Of a DNA stretch of 64,000 bases, positions 52,878 through 61,088 are shown piece by piece. The DNA comes from Chitinibacter sp. SCUT-21 (GTDB lineage Bacteria > Pseudomonadota > Gammaproteobacteria > Burkholderiales > Chitinibacteraceae): contig CP102611.1 in assembly GCA_041874755.1 (NCBI GenBank), positions 2,480,001-2,544,000 of the forward strand, read 5' to 3'. Made by a program: the position numbers and the translations under genes. Under the pieces are notes generated by a model. That model ran no database searches. It saw nothing but the letters and a program-made list of their open reading frames with translations, and was not told the DNA's origin. Every line of letters starts with the position of its first letter. Within the stretch, counting starts at the first letter, position 1.

Positions 52878-53643
52878 ACAATCAAAATGGCTATGGGCTG
52901 CGGCGCTATTCGCGTATGCCTTTTTATATGTTCCGCTGATTATCGTTGTTGTTTACTCGTTTAACGATTCAAAACTGAATGCCGAATGGGTGGGTTTTAC
53001 CTTCAAATGGTATGAAGTTTTGTTTAATAACGAGCAGATGCTGGTCGCTGCGCGTAATTCGCTGATTATTGCGATTATTACCAGCTTCTGCGCGACGGTA
53101 TTGGGGACTTTAGCTGGCTTGGCCATGCATAAATACAAGCTGCGCCTGCTGCCGCTGCTGGTGCTGACGCCGATTGCGATTCCCGAAATCTTGATGGGCG
53201 TGTCTTTATTGATCTTCTTTGTGATGCTCAATATGACGCTCGGCTTGGTATCGGTGGCGCTGGCGCATATCGCCTTTTGTATCGGTTTTGTCGCGATTGT
53301 CGTGCGTTCGCGTTTGCAAGGTATGGACGAAGCCTTGGTGGAAGCCGCGCGTGATTTAGGCGCAACGCCGATTCAGGCTTTCCGTTTGGTGACAATGCCA
53401 TTGATTATGCCGGGTATTATTGCTGGCGCTTTGATGGCATTTACCTTATCGATCGATGACTTTGTCATTACCTTCTTTACCGCAGGGGCGGGGGCGTCTA
53501 CATTGCCATTGCAGATCTATTCGATGATCCGTATTGCGGTCACTCCGGAAGTGAATGCAATTTCCACCTTGCTGATGTTGCTCACGCTGTTCTTAATTGT
53601 CGTGGCGAGCAAAATCGCGCCGAGTGCTTTGCGCGCAGATTAA
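52867..53643 (+). CDS. potC: Polyamine ABC transporter permease PotC
   Basis: A 258-residue permease, the second half of the channel with PotB. It has about six helices (LFAYAFLYVPLIIVVVYSFN at the start) and the EAA loop LVEAARDLGATPIQAFRLVT. SIDDFVITFFTAGAGASTLP near the end is the conserved PotC/PotI segment. ATG 52867 lies inside potB with an 11-bp overlap; the in-frame start at 52846 is less likely. A terminator follows at 53650. Confidence 0.92.
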   Translation: MHSKQSKWLWAAALFAYAFLYVPLIIVVVYSFNDSKLNAEWVGFTFKWYEVLFNNEQMLVAARNSLIIAIITSFCATVLGTLAGLAMHKYKLRLLPLLVLTPIAIPEILMGVSLLIFFVMLNMTLGLVSVALAHIAFCIGFVAIVVRSRLQGMDEALVEAARDLGATPIQAFRLVTMPLIMPGIIAGALMAFTLSIDDFVITFFTAGAGASTLPLQIYSMIRIAVTPEVNAISTLLMLLTLFLIVVASKIAPSALRAD

Positions 53644-53649
53644 GGGAAC

Positions 53650-53679
53650 AAAAAAGCAGATGTCGAGTCTGCTTTTTTT
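53650..53679 (+). terminator. Terminator between potC and potD
   Basis: GCAGA and TCTGC pair around TGTCGAG within A- and T-runs of six and seven. Expression of potD probably starts from a separate promoter in 53680-53806 or by read-through. Confidence 0.8.
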
Positions 53680-53806
53680 CGCTTGCTGGTGGTGTTGAAA
53701 AAAAGTGCAACAAACTGGCGCGGCAAATAGCCCGCGCCCATTTCATGGCATAATCAGCCGACTTGGCAATGACCGACCTCTGACTACCCTCTTTCATGGT
53801 GACAAA

Positions 53807-54874
53807 ATGAAGAAAATCATTCTTGCGTTAATGTTGGCAACCGGCGCAGTTCACTCTGCTTCAGCCGAAGACAAACTGCATTTGTATAACTGGAATAACT
53901 ACATTACGCCAGAAACCGTGAAAGGTTTCGAAGCCAGCTGTAAATGTAAAGTCGTGCAAGATTACTACGGCTCAATGGAAGAAATGTTAGCCAAATTGTC
54001 TGCTGGCGCTAAAGGTTACGACGTGATCGTGCCAACTGGCTTTGCGATTCCTCCACTGGTGAAACAAAACTTGGTTCAGCCTTTGGATAAAACCAAACTG
54101 CCAAACGCGAAAAATCTGAACCCAGCATTTTTGAATAGCCAGTTTGATAAAGGCAATCAAGTTTCATTGCCGTACGCCTTTACCACGACTTTGGTGGGCT
54201 ACAACGATAAAAAAATCAAAGAGCTGGGTATCGACCCAACGTCTTGGTCGGTGATTTTTGACCCAGCAGTGTTGGCGAAAATTAAAGGCAAGGTAACGGT
54301 ACTGGACGACAGCCGCGAAGTATTTGCAGCTGCGTTGATGTACAACGGTTTCTCTGCGAACTCGACTAAACCGGAAGAGCTGAAAAAAGCCCAAGAAACC
54401 ATCATCAAAGCGAAGCCATTCTGGGCTGCATTCAATGGCCAGAGCTATATTAAAGAGCTGACGCTCGGCAATATCTGGGTGGCGCACGGCTACTCAAACG
54501 ATATGTTCCAAGCGAATACCGATGCGAAAGCGGCTAAACGCCCATTTGGTATCGCATATGGCTTGCAAAAAGAAGGCAATACTTTGTCGGTGGATAGCAT
54601 GATGGTACTTAAATCAGCGCCACGTCCAGACTTGGCGGCTAAGTTTGTTAACTACATGCTCGACGGTAAAAACTCAGCGCAATTGACCAATATGATTGGT
54701 TCAGGCAATCCAAACACCGCTGCGGCGCAATTTGTGAAACCTGAAGTGAAATCAATCAGCGCGGTATTCCCATCTAGCGACGCGATGAAAAAACTGCAGC
54801 AATTAAATGCTTTGGAGGGTAAAGCATTGCGTGATTTGGGCCGGATGTGGACCCAAGTGAAAACTGCAAAATAA
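53807..54874 (+). CDS. potD: Periplasmic polyamine-binding protein PotD
   Basis: A 355-residue periplasmic protein that delivers spermidine or putrescine to PotABC. Signal peptide MKKIILALMLATGAVHSASA is followed by EDKLHLYNWNNYITPETVKG, the family marker. Further matches: YYGSMEEMLAKLSAGAKGYD, YAFTTTLVGYN, VLDDSREVFAAALMYNG and WVAHGYSNDMFQA. Spermidine or putrescine choice cannot be read from sequence. It starts at ATG 53807; a longer upstream frame from 53705 would bury the signal. A GC-rich hairpin follows. Confidence 0.92.
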   Translation: MKKIILALMLATGAVHSASAEDKLHLYNWNNYITPETVKGFEASCKCKVVQDYYGSMEEMLAKLSAGAKGYDVIVPTGFAIPPLVKQNLVQPLDKTKLPNAKNLNPAFLNSQFDKGNQVSLPYAFTTTLVGYNDKKIKELGIDPTSWSVIFDPAVLAKIKGKVTVLDDSREVFAAALMYNGFSANSTKPEELKKAQETIIKAKPFWAAFNGQSYIKELTLGNIWVAHGYSNDMFQANTDAKAAKRPFGIAYGLQKEGNTLSVDSMMVLKSAPRPDLAAKFVNYMLDGKNSAQLTNMIGSGNPNTAAAQFVKPEVKSISAVFPSSDAMKKLQQLNALEGKALRDLGRMWTQVKTAK

Positions 54875-54886
54875 TTCAGTATTGAT

Positions 54887-54909
54887 CAACGGGGGGCTAG
54901 CCCCCGTTG
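54887..54909. terminator. Hairpin after potD
   Basis: CAACGGGGG and CCCCCGTTG form a perfect 9-bp stem around GCTAG. There is no T-run, so it may stabilise the 3' end of the potD message more than end transcription. Confidence 0.55.
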
Positions 54910-54923
54910 TGTACTGAGTACTT

Positions 54924-56027
54924 ATGGCCCAATTCCCCCCGATTCGATATCTGGCCCGTCAGGCCGAACCCACCCGCATTTCGCCTTTTCTCGTGGCGGT
55001 CGCCTTGCTGGTGATTTTCATTGTTAGCTTATTCCCATTTTCTAATTGGCGTTATACCGGCGAGCCGGTTTTTGCTTTCTACAGCTATCCGCTGCCGTAC
55101 TACGCGACCATTTTTGATAATGTGATTAACGTACTGGCCTACATTCCGCTAGGGCTAGGCTTCGTATTTTTATTTCGCCAACGCCTTATTGGCGCACTCT
55201 TTTCCATTATTTGTTGCATATTAATTTCGGGTTCGATTGAGTTTATTCAGCAGTTCCTTCCGGGTCGTGTTGCATCCAATCTTGATATTTTAAGTAATGC
55301 TACGGGCGGCTTTATTGGTACCTTATTGGGGCTTTTGCTGCGTAGTCGGCGCTGGACTCAGCGCTGGTTAATCTTTAGGCATGAATTTTTAGCACGCGGG
55401 CGTGTGATGGAGTGGGGGGTGGTTTGGCTGATATTGTGGTTCGTCGCTCAGTTGGATCCTACACAGCCGTATTTAGGGGTCGTGGTTGAGACTCGCGGTT
55501 TGCCACAGCCATTTGTTACGCCGATCGCGAATGCCGCGCTGTTTTTGCGCCTGCTTGAAGGGGGAGGCATGATGCTCAATCTTGCTGGGGTTGGCTTGTT
55601 TGTTTCGGTTTTGCTGGCTTATGGCCGAGATATTCCCCGGGTAATCACGTCTGTTCTCGTGCTTGCTCTAGTGTTAAAGATGGGTTTTGCGGGAATGCTG
55701 CTCAAACCGGAGCAATTTTTTGCATGGTTGAACCTCAATATTGTTTTGGGGGGCTTGTGTGGGTGTTTGATTCTAGTTGTGGCTTGGCGCTTGCGGCGTC
55801 GGTATCGCGCTTTGCTGGCTATTGCCTGCCTGAGTTTTGCGACGGTAATTAGCCTTGTTTGGCCACTGACCCCGCAATTGCCTGCCATGCTGCCGCTCTT
55901 TAAATGGCAATATGGCCATTTGCTGCATTTTAGTGGCTTGGCGCAGATTGTGGGTGAAATCTGGCCATTTGGGGCCATTGGATTAATGATGTGCTATTTA
56001 TTGGTTCGTCCAAAAATCGACGTTTAG
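54924..56027 (+). CDS. VanZ-like membrane protein
   Basis: A 367-residue polytopic membrane protein with about ten hydrophobic segments. Residues about 45-135 match the VanZ domain: FYSYPLPYYATIFDNVINVL, LAYIPLGLGFVFLF, SGSIEFIQQFLPGRVASNLD (the conserved Glu and Asp) and NATGGFIGTLLG. VanZ proteins are linked to teicoplanin resistance in Gram-positives; in Proteobacteria their role is unknown. The second half (170-367) is a further set of helices without a known domain. A 51-bp palindrome lies just after it. Confidence 0.82.
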   Translation: MAQFPPIRYLARQAEPTRISPFLVAVALLVIFIVSLFPFSNWRYTGEPVFAFYSYPLPYYATIFDNVINVLAYIPLGLGFVFLFRQRLIGALFSIICCILISGSIEFIQQFLPGRVASNLDILSNATGGFIGTLLGLLLRSRRWTQRWLIFRHEFLARGRVMEWGVVWLILWFVAQLDPTQPYLGVVVETRGLPQPFVTPIANAALFLRLLEGGGMMLNLAGVGLFVSVLLAYGRDIPRVITSVLVLALVLKMGFAGMLLKPEQFFAWLNLNIVLGGLCGCLILVVAWRLRRRYRALLAIACLSFATVISLVWPLTPQLPAMLPLFKWQYGHLLHFSGLAQIVGEIWPFGAIGLMMCYLLVRPKIDV

Positions 56028-56030
56028 AGT

Positions 56031-56081
56031 GGGGTATTGCTCATTTGGTAATATTCTATAATATTTGCGTGGCAATACCCT
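56031..56081. repeat. 51-bp palindromic element, copy 2
   Basis: Arms GGGTATTGC (56032-56040) and GCAATACCC (56072-56080), extended by a G-T pair, enclose a 31-bp AT-rich centre with the inner dyad AATATT-CTAT-AATATT. Arm sequence and total length equal copy 1 at 7832-7882, but the centres are unrelated. It lies between convergent vanZ-like and queD-like genes. Confidence 0.7.
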
Positions 56082-56086
56082 AGAGC

Positions 56087-56683
56087 TTAAGGGGTCACTT
56101 GTAGCGGAACCGTTGGATTACTAAACGATGTTTGCGTTAATAACTTCTCGTACATGGCAGGATCAAGCCATTCTTGCTGGCATTGCTCGGAAAAAATAAT
56201 CTCAGCTAGACGAATTTCGCCCATGCGCGGATTGTAGGCATCTTCTCGAAATGCCTGAGCATAACCAGTATCCGTTTCGTGGGCAATGACTGAGTGGAGT
56301 CGTACATCGGTCTCACCATTGCTCATGATGGTCTGCGATAGAATTCGGTCGATGACAACAAAAAACAGCCGTGCAAACTGTTCGGCAGAGGGTGATACTG
56401 GCATCGAAATCCAGCGGGCTGAAAACTGTTTGCACAGTCGAATATATTCGGCGTCGTCTTTATCCCAAAAGCAAACCGCATGATCGAAAGCATCAATCAC
56501 ATCACGAATCGTGCCCTTCATTAAGCCAAAGTCATAAACCATCTGGCCATGATCCAATGCATGCGCCTCGAGCAACACTTCTACTTTATAGCTGTGGCCG
56601 TGGATTGAGGTGCGGCAGCGCTCTGATGAGCAGTTGCGCACGATATGCGCATTTTCAAATTTAAATAGTTTACGAATCAGCAT
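56087..56683 (-). CDS. queD: 6-carboxytetrahydropterin synthase-like protein (QueD/PTPS)
   Basis: A 198-residue PTPS-family enzyme, longer than E. coli QueD (about 120). QueD converts dihydroneopterin triphosphate in the second step of queuosine synthesis. Zinc histidines are in KFENAHIV and SIHGHSYKVEV, the catalytic Cys in NCSSERCRTSIHG, the catalytic His region in DAFDHAVCFW, and the Glu in VIAHETDTGYAQA. The C-terminal extra of about 60 residues (EIRLAEIIFSEQCQQEWL) has no known role. No other que gene is near, so a general pterin role is also possible. Confidence 0.78.
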   Translation of the reverse strand: MLIRKLFKFENAHIVRNCSSERCRTSIHGHSYKVEVLLEAHALDHGQMVYDFGLMKGTIRDVIDAFDHAVCFWDKDDAEYIRLCKQFSARWISMPVSPSAEQFARLFFVVIDRILSQTIMSNGETDVRLHSVIAHETDTGYAQAFREDAYNPRMGEIRLAEIIFSEQCQQEWLDPAMYEKLLTQTSFSNPTVPLQVTP

Positions 56684-57162
56684 CTTTGGGTACCCGAATT
56701 TGATTCAAGGTTTTATCAGATGATGCTCAATCGGGCAAGTTGTGTTTTGCCGTTATGGCGCTGAGAAAATGGCTTTTGATTGATGAATTGCCGTTCATAA
56801 GCAAGCCGGCTTATCTCGTTTGAGTATTAATCTATTTGAATTTTCTAATACCACTATTCTGACAGGCGCTTCAAATTTCCGTGGAAATATTCCAGAAAGT
56901 ATTTTCGAAAGCAATAAGAAAGATAGTTGGATGCTGGCATTTTGTGCAGGTATTTTGTTCGATCAAAACTTGTGCTTGTGGCGAGAAAGAAAATTTTTTT
57001 TCCATTAGAAACTACTTGTTTTGATTGAAATATCCTACATTAGATTCGTCTAATGATGTGGTGCAGCATTGGTTATGTTGCACTGAATTTATTTATTATC
57101 AATGAATTGCGTTTAATATTGTGCGGTGCAATATATTTTTATTTTTAATTTGTGTAGTTGTA

Positions 57163-57187
57163 TGTAGTGTTGCTGGAAATAACTACG
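57163..57187. promoter_or_regulatory. Candidate operator upstream of chitinase 1
   Basis: TGTAGT and ACTACG flank a 13-bp spacer (five of six positions pair). A further TGTAGT lies at 57153-57158. Same dyad as at 43662 and 60683. Confidence 0.42.
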
Positions 57188-57217
57188 TGCGGTGTTTCAC
57201 AGTTGAAAAATAGGGTG

Positions 57218-57246
57218 TTGACAAGAAAAACGGCTTGGCGGTTAAT
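57218..57246 (+). promoter_or_regulatory. Probable promoter of chitinase 1
   Basis: Perfect -35 TTGACA (57218-57223), 17-bp spacer and GTTAAT as -10 (57241-57246). The context GTGTTGACAAG is shared with chitinase 2, and both lie exactly 180 nt from the start codon. Confidence 0.6.
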
Positions 57247-57397
57247 CGAAGCAACTGGAAGAGGTTTGAGTATTCCCAAACAGCTCTAGCGTAAATAATC
57301 ACCCAATACTTACAAAAGGGTGACTAGGTGGCGGTCATCAGTAAAGACCACTTTATCGAAGACCCCAATGCCATTTATAAAAACGGAGGAGACGTCA

Positions 57398-60253
57398 ATG
57401 TCCCGTATTAATCGTCTTGCGCTTGCTACATTGCCTGTAGCAATGTTTGCGGCATATGCATTTGCTGCACCAGCGTGGCAAGAAGGCTCGACTTACAGTG
57501 CTGGCACTGTTGTTAGCTATAAAGGTAGTGATTATTCTGCGCTTGTAACGCACACCGCTTACGTGGGTGCTGGTTGGACGCCAGATACAACCCCAACGCT
57601 ATGGAAGCTTGTTGGTACTGCATCAGCAACTTCAGCTCCAGTGGTAACGCCAACCGCAGCTCCAGTCGTTACACCAACAGCTGCGCCAGTGGTAACGCCT
57701 ACAGCCGCGCCAGTAGTAACTACTGCGCCAGCTGCGGGTTGTGATAACACCGTGGCTTGGGATTCTGCAACGGCATATACCAGCGGTAAAGTTGTTGCAT
57801 ACAACGGCAAAAAATTCTCTGCGAAATGGTGGACACAAGGTCAAGCGCCTTCTGCTACAGATCAGTGGGGCCCATGGAAATATGAAGGTGAGTGCGGTGG
57901 TTCAACTGTAACGCCGACTCCAACTCCAACAGCTACGCCAGTGACTGTAACGCCAACGCCGACTCCAACGGCGACTCCAGTTACCGTTACACCGACACCT
58001 ACTCCTACTGCAACACCAGTGGGTGTAACGCCAACACCAACGCCAACAGCTACACCAGTAGGCCCAACGCCAACACCAACTGCTACTCCTCCTGTTGTTG
58101 GTGGCCAAGATCAATGTCGCCCAACGGGCCTCGTGTCTGAAGTTGCGAATGTTCCATACTGCGATGCATACGACAGCGCTGGTCGTGAGAAACTGGCTAA
58201 TGGCATGAAACGTCGTAGCATCGGTTACTTCACTAGCTGGCGTAACGGCGCGAATGGCCAGCCAGCCTACTTGGCTGCTGACATTCCTTGGAATGACATC
58301 ACTCATGTTAACTACGCATTCGCACACATCGACCAAAACTGGAAAGTATCAGTTGGTACGGACGGCCCAACTAACGCTGCGACTGGTATGAGCTGGGATT
58401 CAAAAGGCGCGAAATACGCGCTGGACCCAAGCTTGCCGTACAAAGGTCACTTCAACATGCTGAACAAGCATGCTGATCCAAAAGGCGTGAAGTTGCTATT
58501 GTCTGTTGGCGGTTGGGCTGAGACTGGCGGCTACTTCGGTGATGATGGTAAACGCGTTGCCAGCGGTGGTTTCTACTCGTTGACTGTGGACGAAGTAACT
58601 GGTGCAGTTCGTCAAGATCGCATTGATACATTTGCTAAATCTGCGGCTGAATTCGTTGTTAAATACGGCCTGAACGGTATCGATATCGACTACGAATACC
58701 CAACTTCTATGTCTGACGCTGGTAGCCCAGACGATTGGAAGATCGCGAACAAACATCGCGGCAAATTGTGGGATGGCTACATGGCTTTGATGAAAACTCT
58801 GCGTCTAGAGTTGGATAAAGCTGCTGCAGCGCAAGGCAAGTACTACATGCTGACGATTGCTTCACCATCTTCAGGTTACCTATTGCGTGGTTTCGAAGGC
58901 TTCCAAGCATTGAAATACCTCGACTACGTGAACATCATGAGCTATGACTTGCATGGCGCATGGAACCACTTCGTTGGTCACAATGCAGCGCTGTACGATA
59001 CTGGTAAAGACAGCGAAATCGCTGACGCTAAGATCTACGACACTGCTGGCGATGGTAAGTACTACAATGCTCAGGGTTACCTGAACATCGACTGGTCTTA
59101 CAAATACTTCCGCACTGCATTGGCAGGTGGTCGTATCAATATCGGTCTGCCGTACTACACTCGTGGCTGGCAAAACGTAACTGGCGGTACTGATGGTCTG
59201 TGGGGAACTGCAGCATTGGCTGACCAGAAGACTTGTAACACTGGTACTGGCGGTAACTTGGGTCCAGACGCTCTGAGCCCGAAAGCTGGTGCTCCGTGTG
59301 GCTTCGGTGCACAAGGTATCGACAACCTGTGGTTTGACGTTGATGCCAACGGCAAGGAAATGTTTGCAGGTGCTAACCCATTGTGGCACGCAAACAACTT
59401 GCGTGATGGCTTGCCAACGCCATACGTTGGTATCTATGGTCATGACATGACTAAGCCAGAGTCTAAAGTTCGCGGCACTTATGTAGAACGTTACGACGAC
59501 ATCGCTCAATCGTCTTGGTTGTGGAACCCAACGACTAAAGTCTTCTTGTCGACTGAAAACGAGAAATCGTTTAAAGCTAAAGTTCAGTACGCAATTGACC
59601 AAGGCGCTGGCGGTATCATGTTCTGGGAATTGGCGGGTGACTACAGCACGCCAGCACAGAATGGCTTGGGTCACTACTACTTCGGTAGCACGTTGACTTC
59701 ATTGGCAGGCACGATGCTGAAAAATGCAACGCCATACGGCATCAAAGCGGGCGACGAGAAATTTGTAGCTCCTGCTGAGGCACTGGATGTATCGGTAGAC
59801 TTGGTTGGTTTCTTGCCAAAAGGTGAAGACAACTACCCAATCCAAATCGGTTTGAAATTGAAAAACAATTCAAATGTTGATTTGACTGGTGCAAAAGTAT
59901 CCTTCGATATGGCGCCTTCTACTCCGCTGACTTCGTCAACTGTTGAGTTCTTGAAACCTTATGCGCCTCCAGCGGGTAAAGGGATCGAAAACTTGGTTGA
60001 TATCTACAGCGGCGGTACTTGGTCAGCAACGACTGCCTCTAACAAAGTTGGCAACATCGGCGGTCTGCCAAACGCCTTCCACCGTCCAGCTTACCAATTG
60101 AAGCAAGGTACTGTGGGTACTACGTGGGGTGTAACTGACTTCGGTCCAGGCAAAACCATTACCATCGGTATGCGTATTTTCATGCCAATGCCAGTGCCAA
60201 CAAATGTGACTCTGACTCTGCCAAATGGCAAAGTCTACGGTGTTAAGCAGTAA
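57398..60253 (+). CDS. Modular GH18 chitinase 1 with two CBM5/12 modules and C-terminal domain
   Basis: A secreted endochitinase-type enzyme of 951 residues. Signal peptide 1-23 ends AYAFA. First CBM5/12 module about 25-72 (AWQEGSTYSAGTVVSYKGSD), a VVTPTAAP linker, a second module about 113-165 (KKFSAKWWTQGQAPSATDQW), then a TPTPTATP linker to about 232. The GH18 domain spans roughly 265-770, with catalytic Glu433 in NGIDIDYEYP (first Asp of DXXDXDXE is Asn) and SYDLHGAWNHF. The last 170 or so residues look like a beta-rich chitinase C-terminal domain. The start has GGAGGA about 8 nt upstream. An upstream in-frame ATG at 57320 lies in the leader and is unlikely. Codons are strongly biased (GGT, CGT, AAC, TAC), a mark of high expression. 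Confidence 0.93.
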   Translation: MSRINRLALATLPVAMFAAYAFAAPAWQEGSTYSAGTVVSYKGSDYSALVTHTAYVGAGWTPDTTPTLWKLVGTASATSAPVVTPTAAPVVTPTAAPVVTPTAAPVVTTAPAAGCDNTVAWDSATAYTSGKVVAYNGKKFSAKWWTQGQAPSATDQWGPWKYEGECGGSTVTPTPTPTATPVTVTPTPTPTATPVTVTPTPTPTATPVGVTPTPTPTATPVGPTPTPTATPPVVGGQDQCRPTGLVSEVANVPYCDAYDSAGREKLANGMKRRSIGYFTSWRNGANGQPAYLAADIPWNDITHVNYAFAHIDQNWKVSVGTDGPTNAATGMSWDSKGAKYALDPSLPYKGHFNMLNKHADPKGVKLLLSVGGWAETGGYFGDDGKRVASGGFYSLTVDEVTGAVRQDRIDTFAKSAAEFVVKYGLNGIDIDYEYPTSMSDAGSPDDWKIANKHRGKLWDGYMALMKTLRLELDKAAAAQGKYYMLTIASPSSGYLLRGFEGFQALKYLDYVNIMSYDLHGAWNHFVGHNAALYDTGKDSEIADAKIYDTAGDGKYYNAQGYLNIDWSYKYFRTALAGGRINIGLPYYTRGWQNVTGGTDGLWGTAALADQKTCNTGTGGNLGPDALSPKAGAPCGFGAQGIDNLWFDVDANGKEMFAGANPLWHANNLRDGLPTPYVGIYGHDMTKPESKVRGTYVERYDDIAQSSWLWNPTTKVFLSTENEKSFKAKVQYAIDQGAGGIMFWELAGDYSTPAQNGLGHYYFGSTLTSLAGTMLKNATPYGIKAGDEKFVAPAEALDVSVDLVGFLPKGEDNYPIQIGLKLKNNSNVDLTGAKVSFDMAPSTPLTSSTVEFLKPYAPPAGKGIENLVDIYSGGTWSATTASNKVGNIGGLPNAFHRPAYQLKQGTVGTTWGVTDFGPGKTITIGMRIFMPMPVPTNVTLTLPNGKVYGVKQ

Positions 60254-60273
60254 TTTTAGCTAAGCCGTCAACG

Positions 60274-60305
60274 AAAACGCCGCGAGTGATCGCGGCGTTT
60301 TTTTT
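60274..60305 (+). terminator. Terminator after chitinase 1
   Basis: CGCCGCG and CGCGGCG pair around AGTGAT, with AAAA before and eight T after. Confidence 0.9.
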
Positions 60306-60682
60306 GCTGGCGCTATAGCTTCTGTGTCAACCCGTTTTGATTCGGCCAGTAGTTTTCTTGTCGGTTGGTGGGGTAATTGAATTGGCTGAAAAACGCAGAG
60401 CCATGTATTTCTTCGAGCGATATCTACGTTGCAGGGGGCAGGGTGGCTTCACTGGCTTATTGAAGTGATGCAGGCAACAGGTGGCGAATAATTAGTCTGT
60501 GGCGTGTTTGTGGTTAATACCACTTGCTGACGAATATAATTATTTTCGAATATTTTGCTGATGGTTGTGTAAGTACGAGTCCGCTGACTTTTTGTGTAAT
60601 TCTATGAATTATTCAGGAAAGCTTTCTCCTGGTGCATAGCTGTGATTTACACCATAGTTGCAACGGAATTGGCTAAAAAAAG

Positions 60683-60708
60683 TTGTAGTTAATTGGTGTA
60701 ATACTACA
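60683..60708. promoter_or_regulatory. Candidate operator upstream of chitinase 2
   Basis: TTGTAGT and ACTACA flank a 13-bp spacer; six base pairs match perfectly. It lies 226 bp before the promoter -35 box. Confidence 0.45.
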
Positions 60709-60908
60709 TGTTATTTATTTTAAAGCTACATTATTTAATGCTTATGTTGCGGTGCAATAGTGCCTTTTTTCTTTGTTTTGCTGGTTTTTTTGTGGTTTAT
60801 TTGCTCGATTGTTGCGATGCAATATTCGTGTTTAAAGGCTGTTTGTAGTTTCTTTGTAAGAGGCCTTTTTTTTTAGGAAGTCCTTCAAAAAAAGTTAAAA
60901 AAAGAGTG

Positions 60909-60936
60909 TTGACAAGGTTTTTTGTTTGACGATAAA
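60909..60936 (+). promoter_or_regulatory. Probable promoter of chitinase 2
   Basis: Perfect -35 TTGACA (60909-60914), 16-bp spacer and GATAAA as -10 (60931-60936). It is 180 nt from ATG 61089, as for chitinase 1. Confidence 0.6.
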
Positions 60937-61088
60937 TAGACAGCAACGCAGCTCAGCACAGATTGAGATGCGAAGATTGAAGGCTCAAATCAGTTTAATC
61001 TTTCATTATGCTGACGTGCCGAATGATCTGGTTAGTACCAGTTGCATTGCGCGAGTGATGCCAAAAATATATGAGGATGGAGACCCTT

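Larger units (their letters stand above)
56684..57397. other. 714-bp AT-rich upstream region of chitinase 1
   Basis: No convincing gene is seen. The region holds a TGTAGT-N13-ACTAC dyad (57163-57187), ATATTG-N7-CAATAT (57116-57134), a TTGACA promoter (57218-57246) and a 5' leader of about 145-150 nt. The leader carries a TCACCC/GGGTGA hairpin (57299-57323). It resembles the upstream region of chitinase 2 in parts. Confidence 0.65.
60306..61088. other. 783-bp AT-rich upstream region of chitinase 2
   Basis: No gene is seen. It contains a TTGTAGT-N13-ACTACA dyad (60683-60708), two copies of GTTGCGRTGCAATA (about 60747-60759 and 60811-60824), long T-runs and a TTGACA promoter (60909-60936), followed by a leader of about 145 nt. 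The length suggests several regulator sites and possibly silencing by H-NS. Confidence 0.65.

Noticed and set aside
56820..57008. 62-residue open frame in the region before chitinase 1
   Set aside because: No ribosome site, no recognisable sequence, AT-rich DNA; likely chance.
57640..58100. Regular repeats that could suggest a CRISPR array
   Set aside because: They are in-frame Pro/Thr linkers with varying codons; no unique spacers of fixed length.
58880..59674. 264-residue open frame on the minus strand inside chitinase 1
   Set aside because: It is antisense to the catalytic domain, has a composition dictated by the chitinase codons and matches no family.
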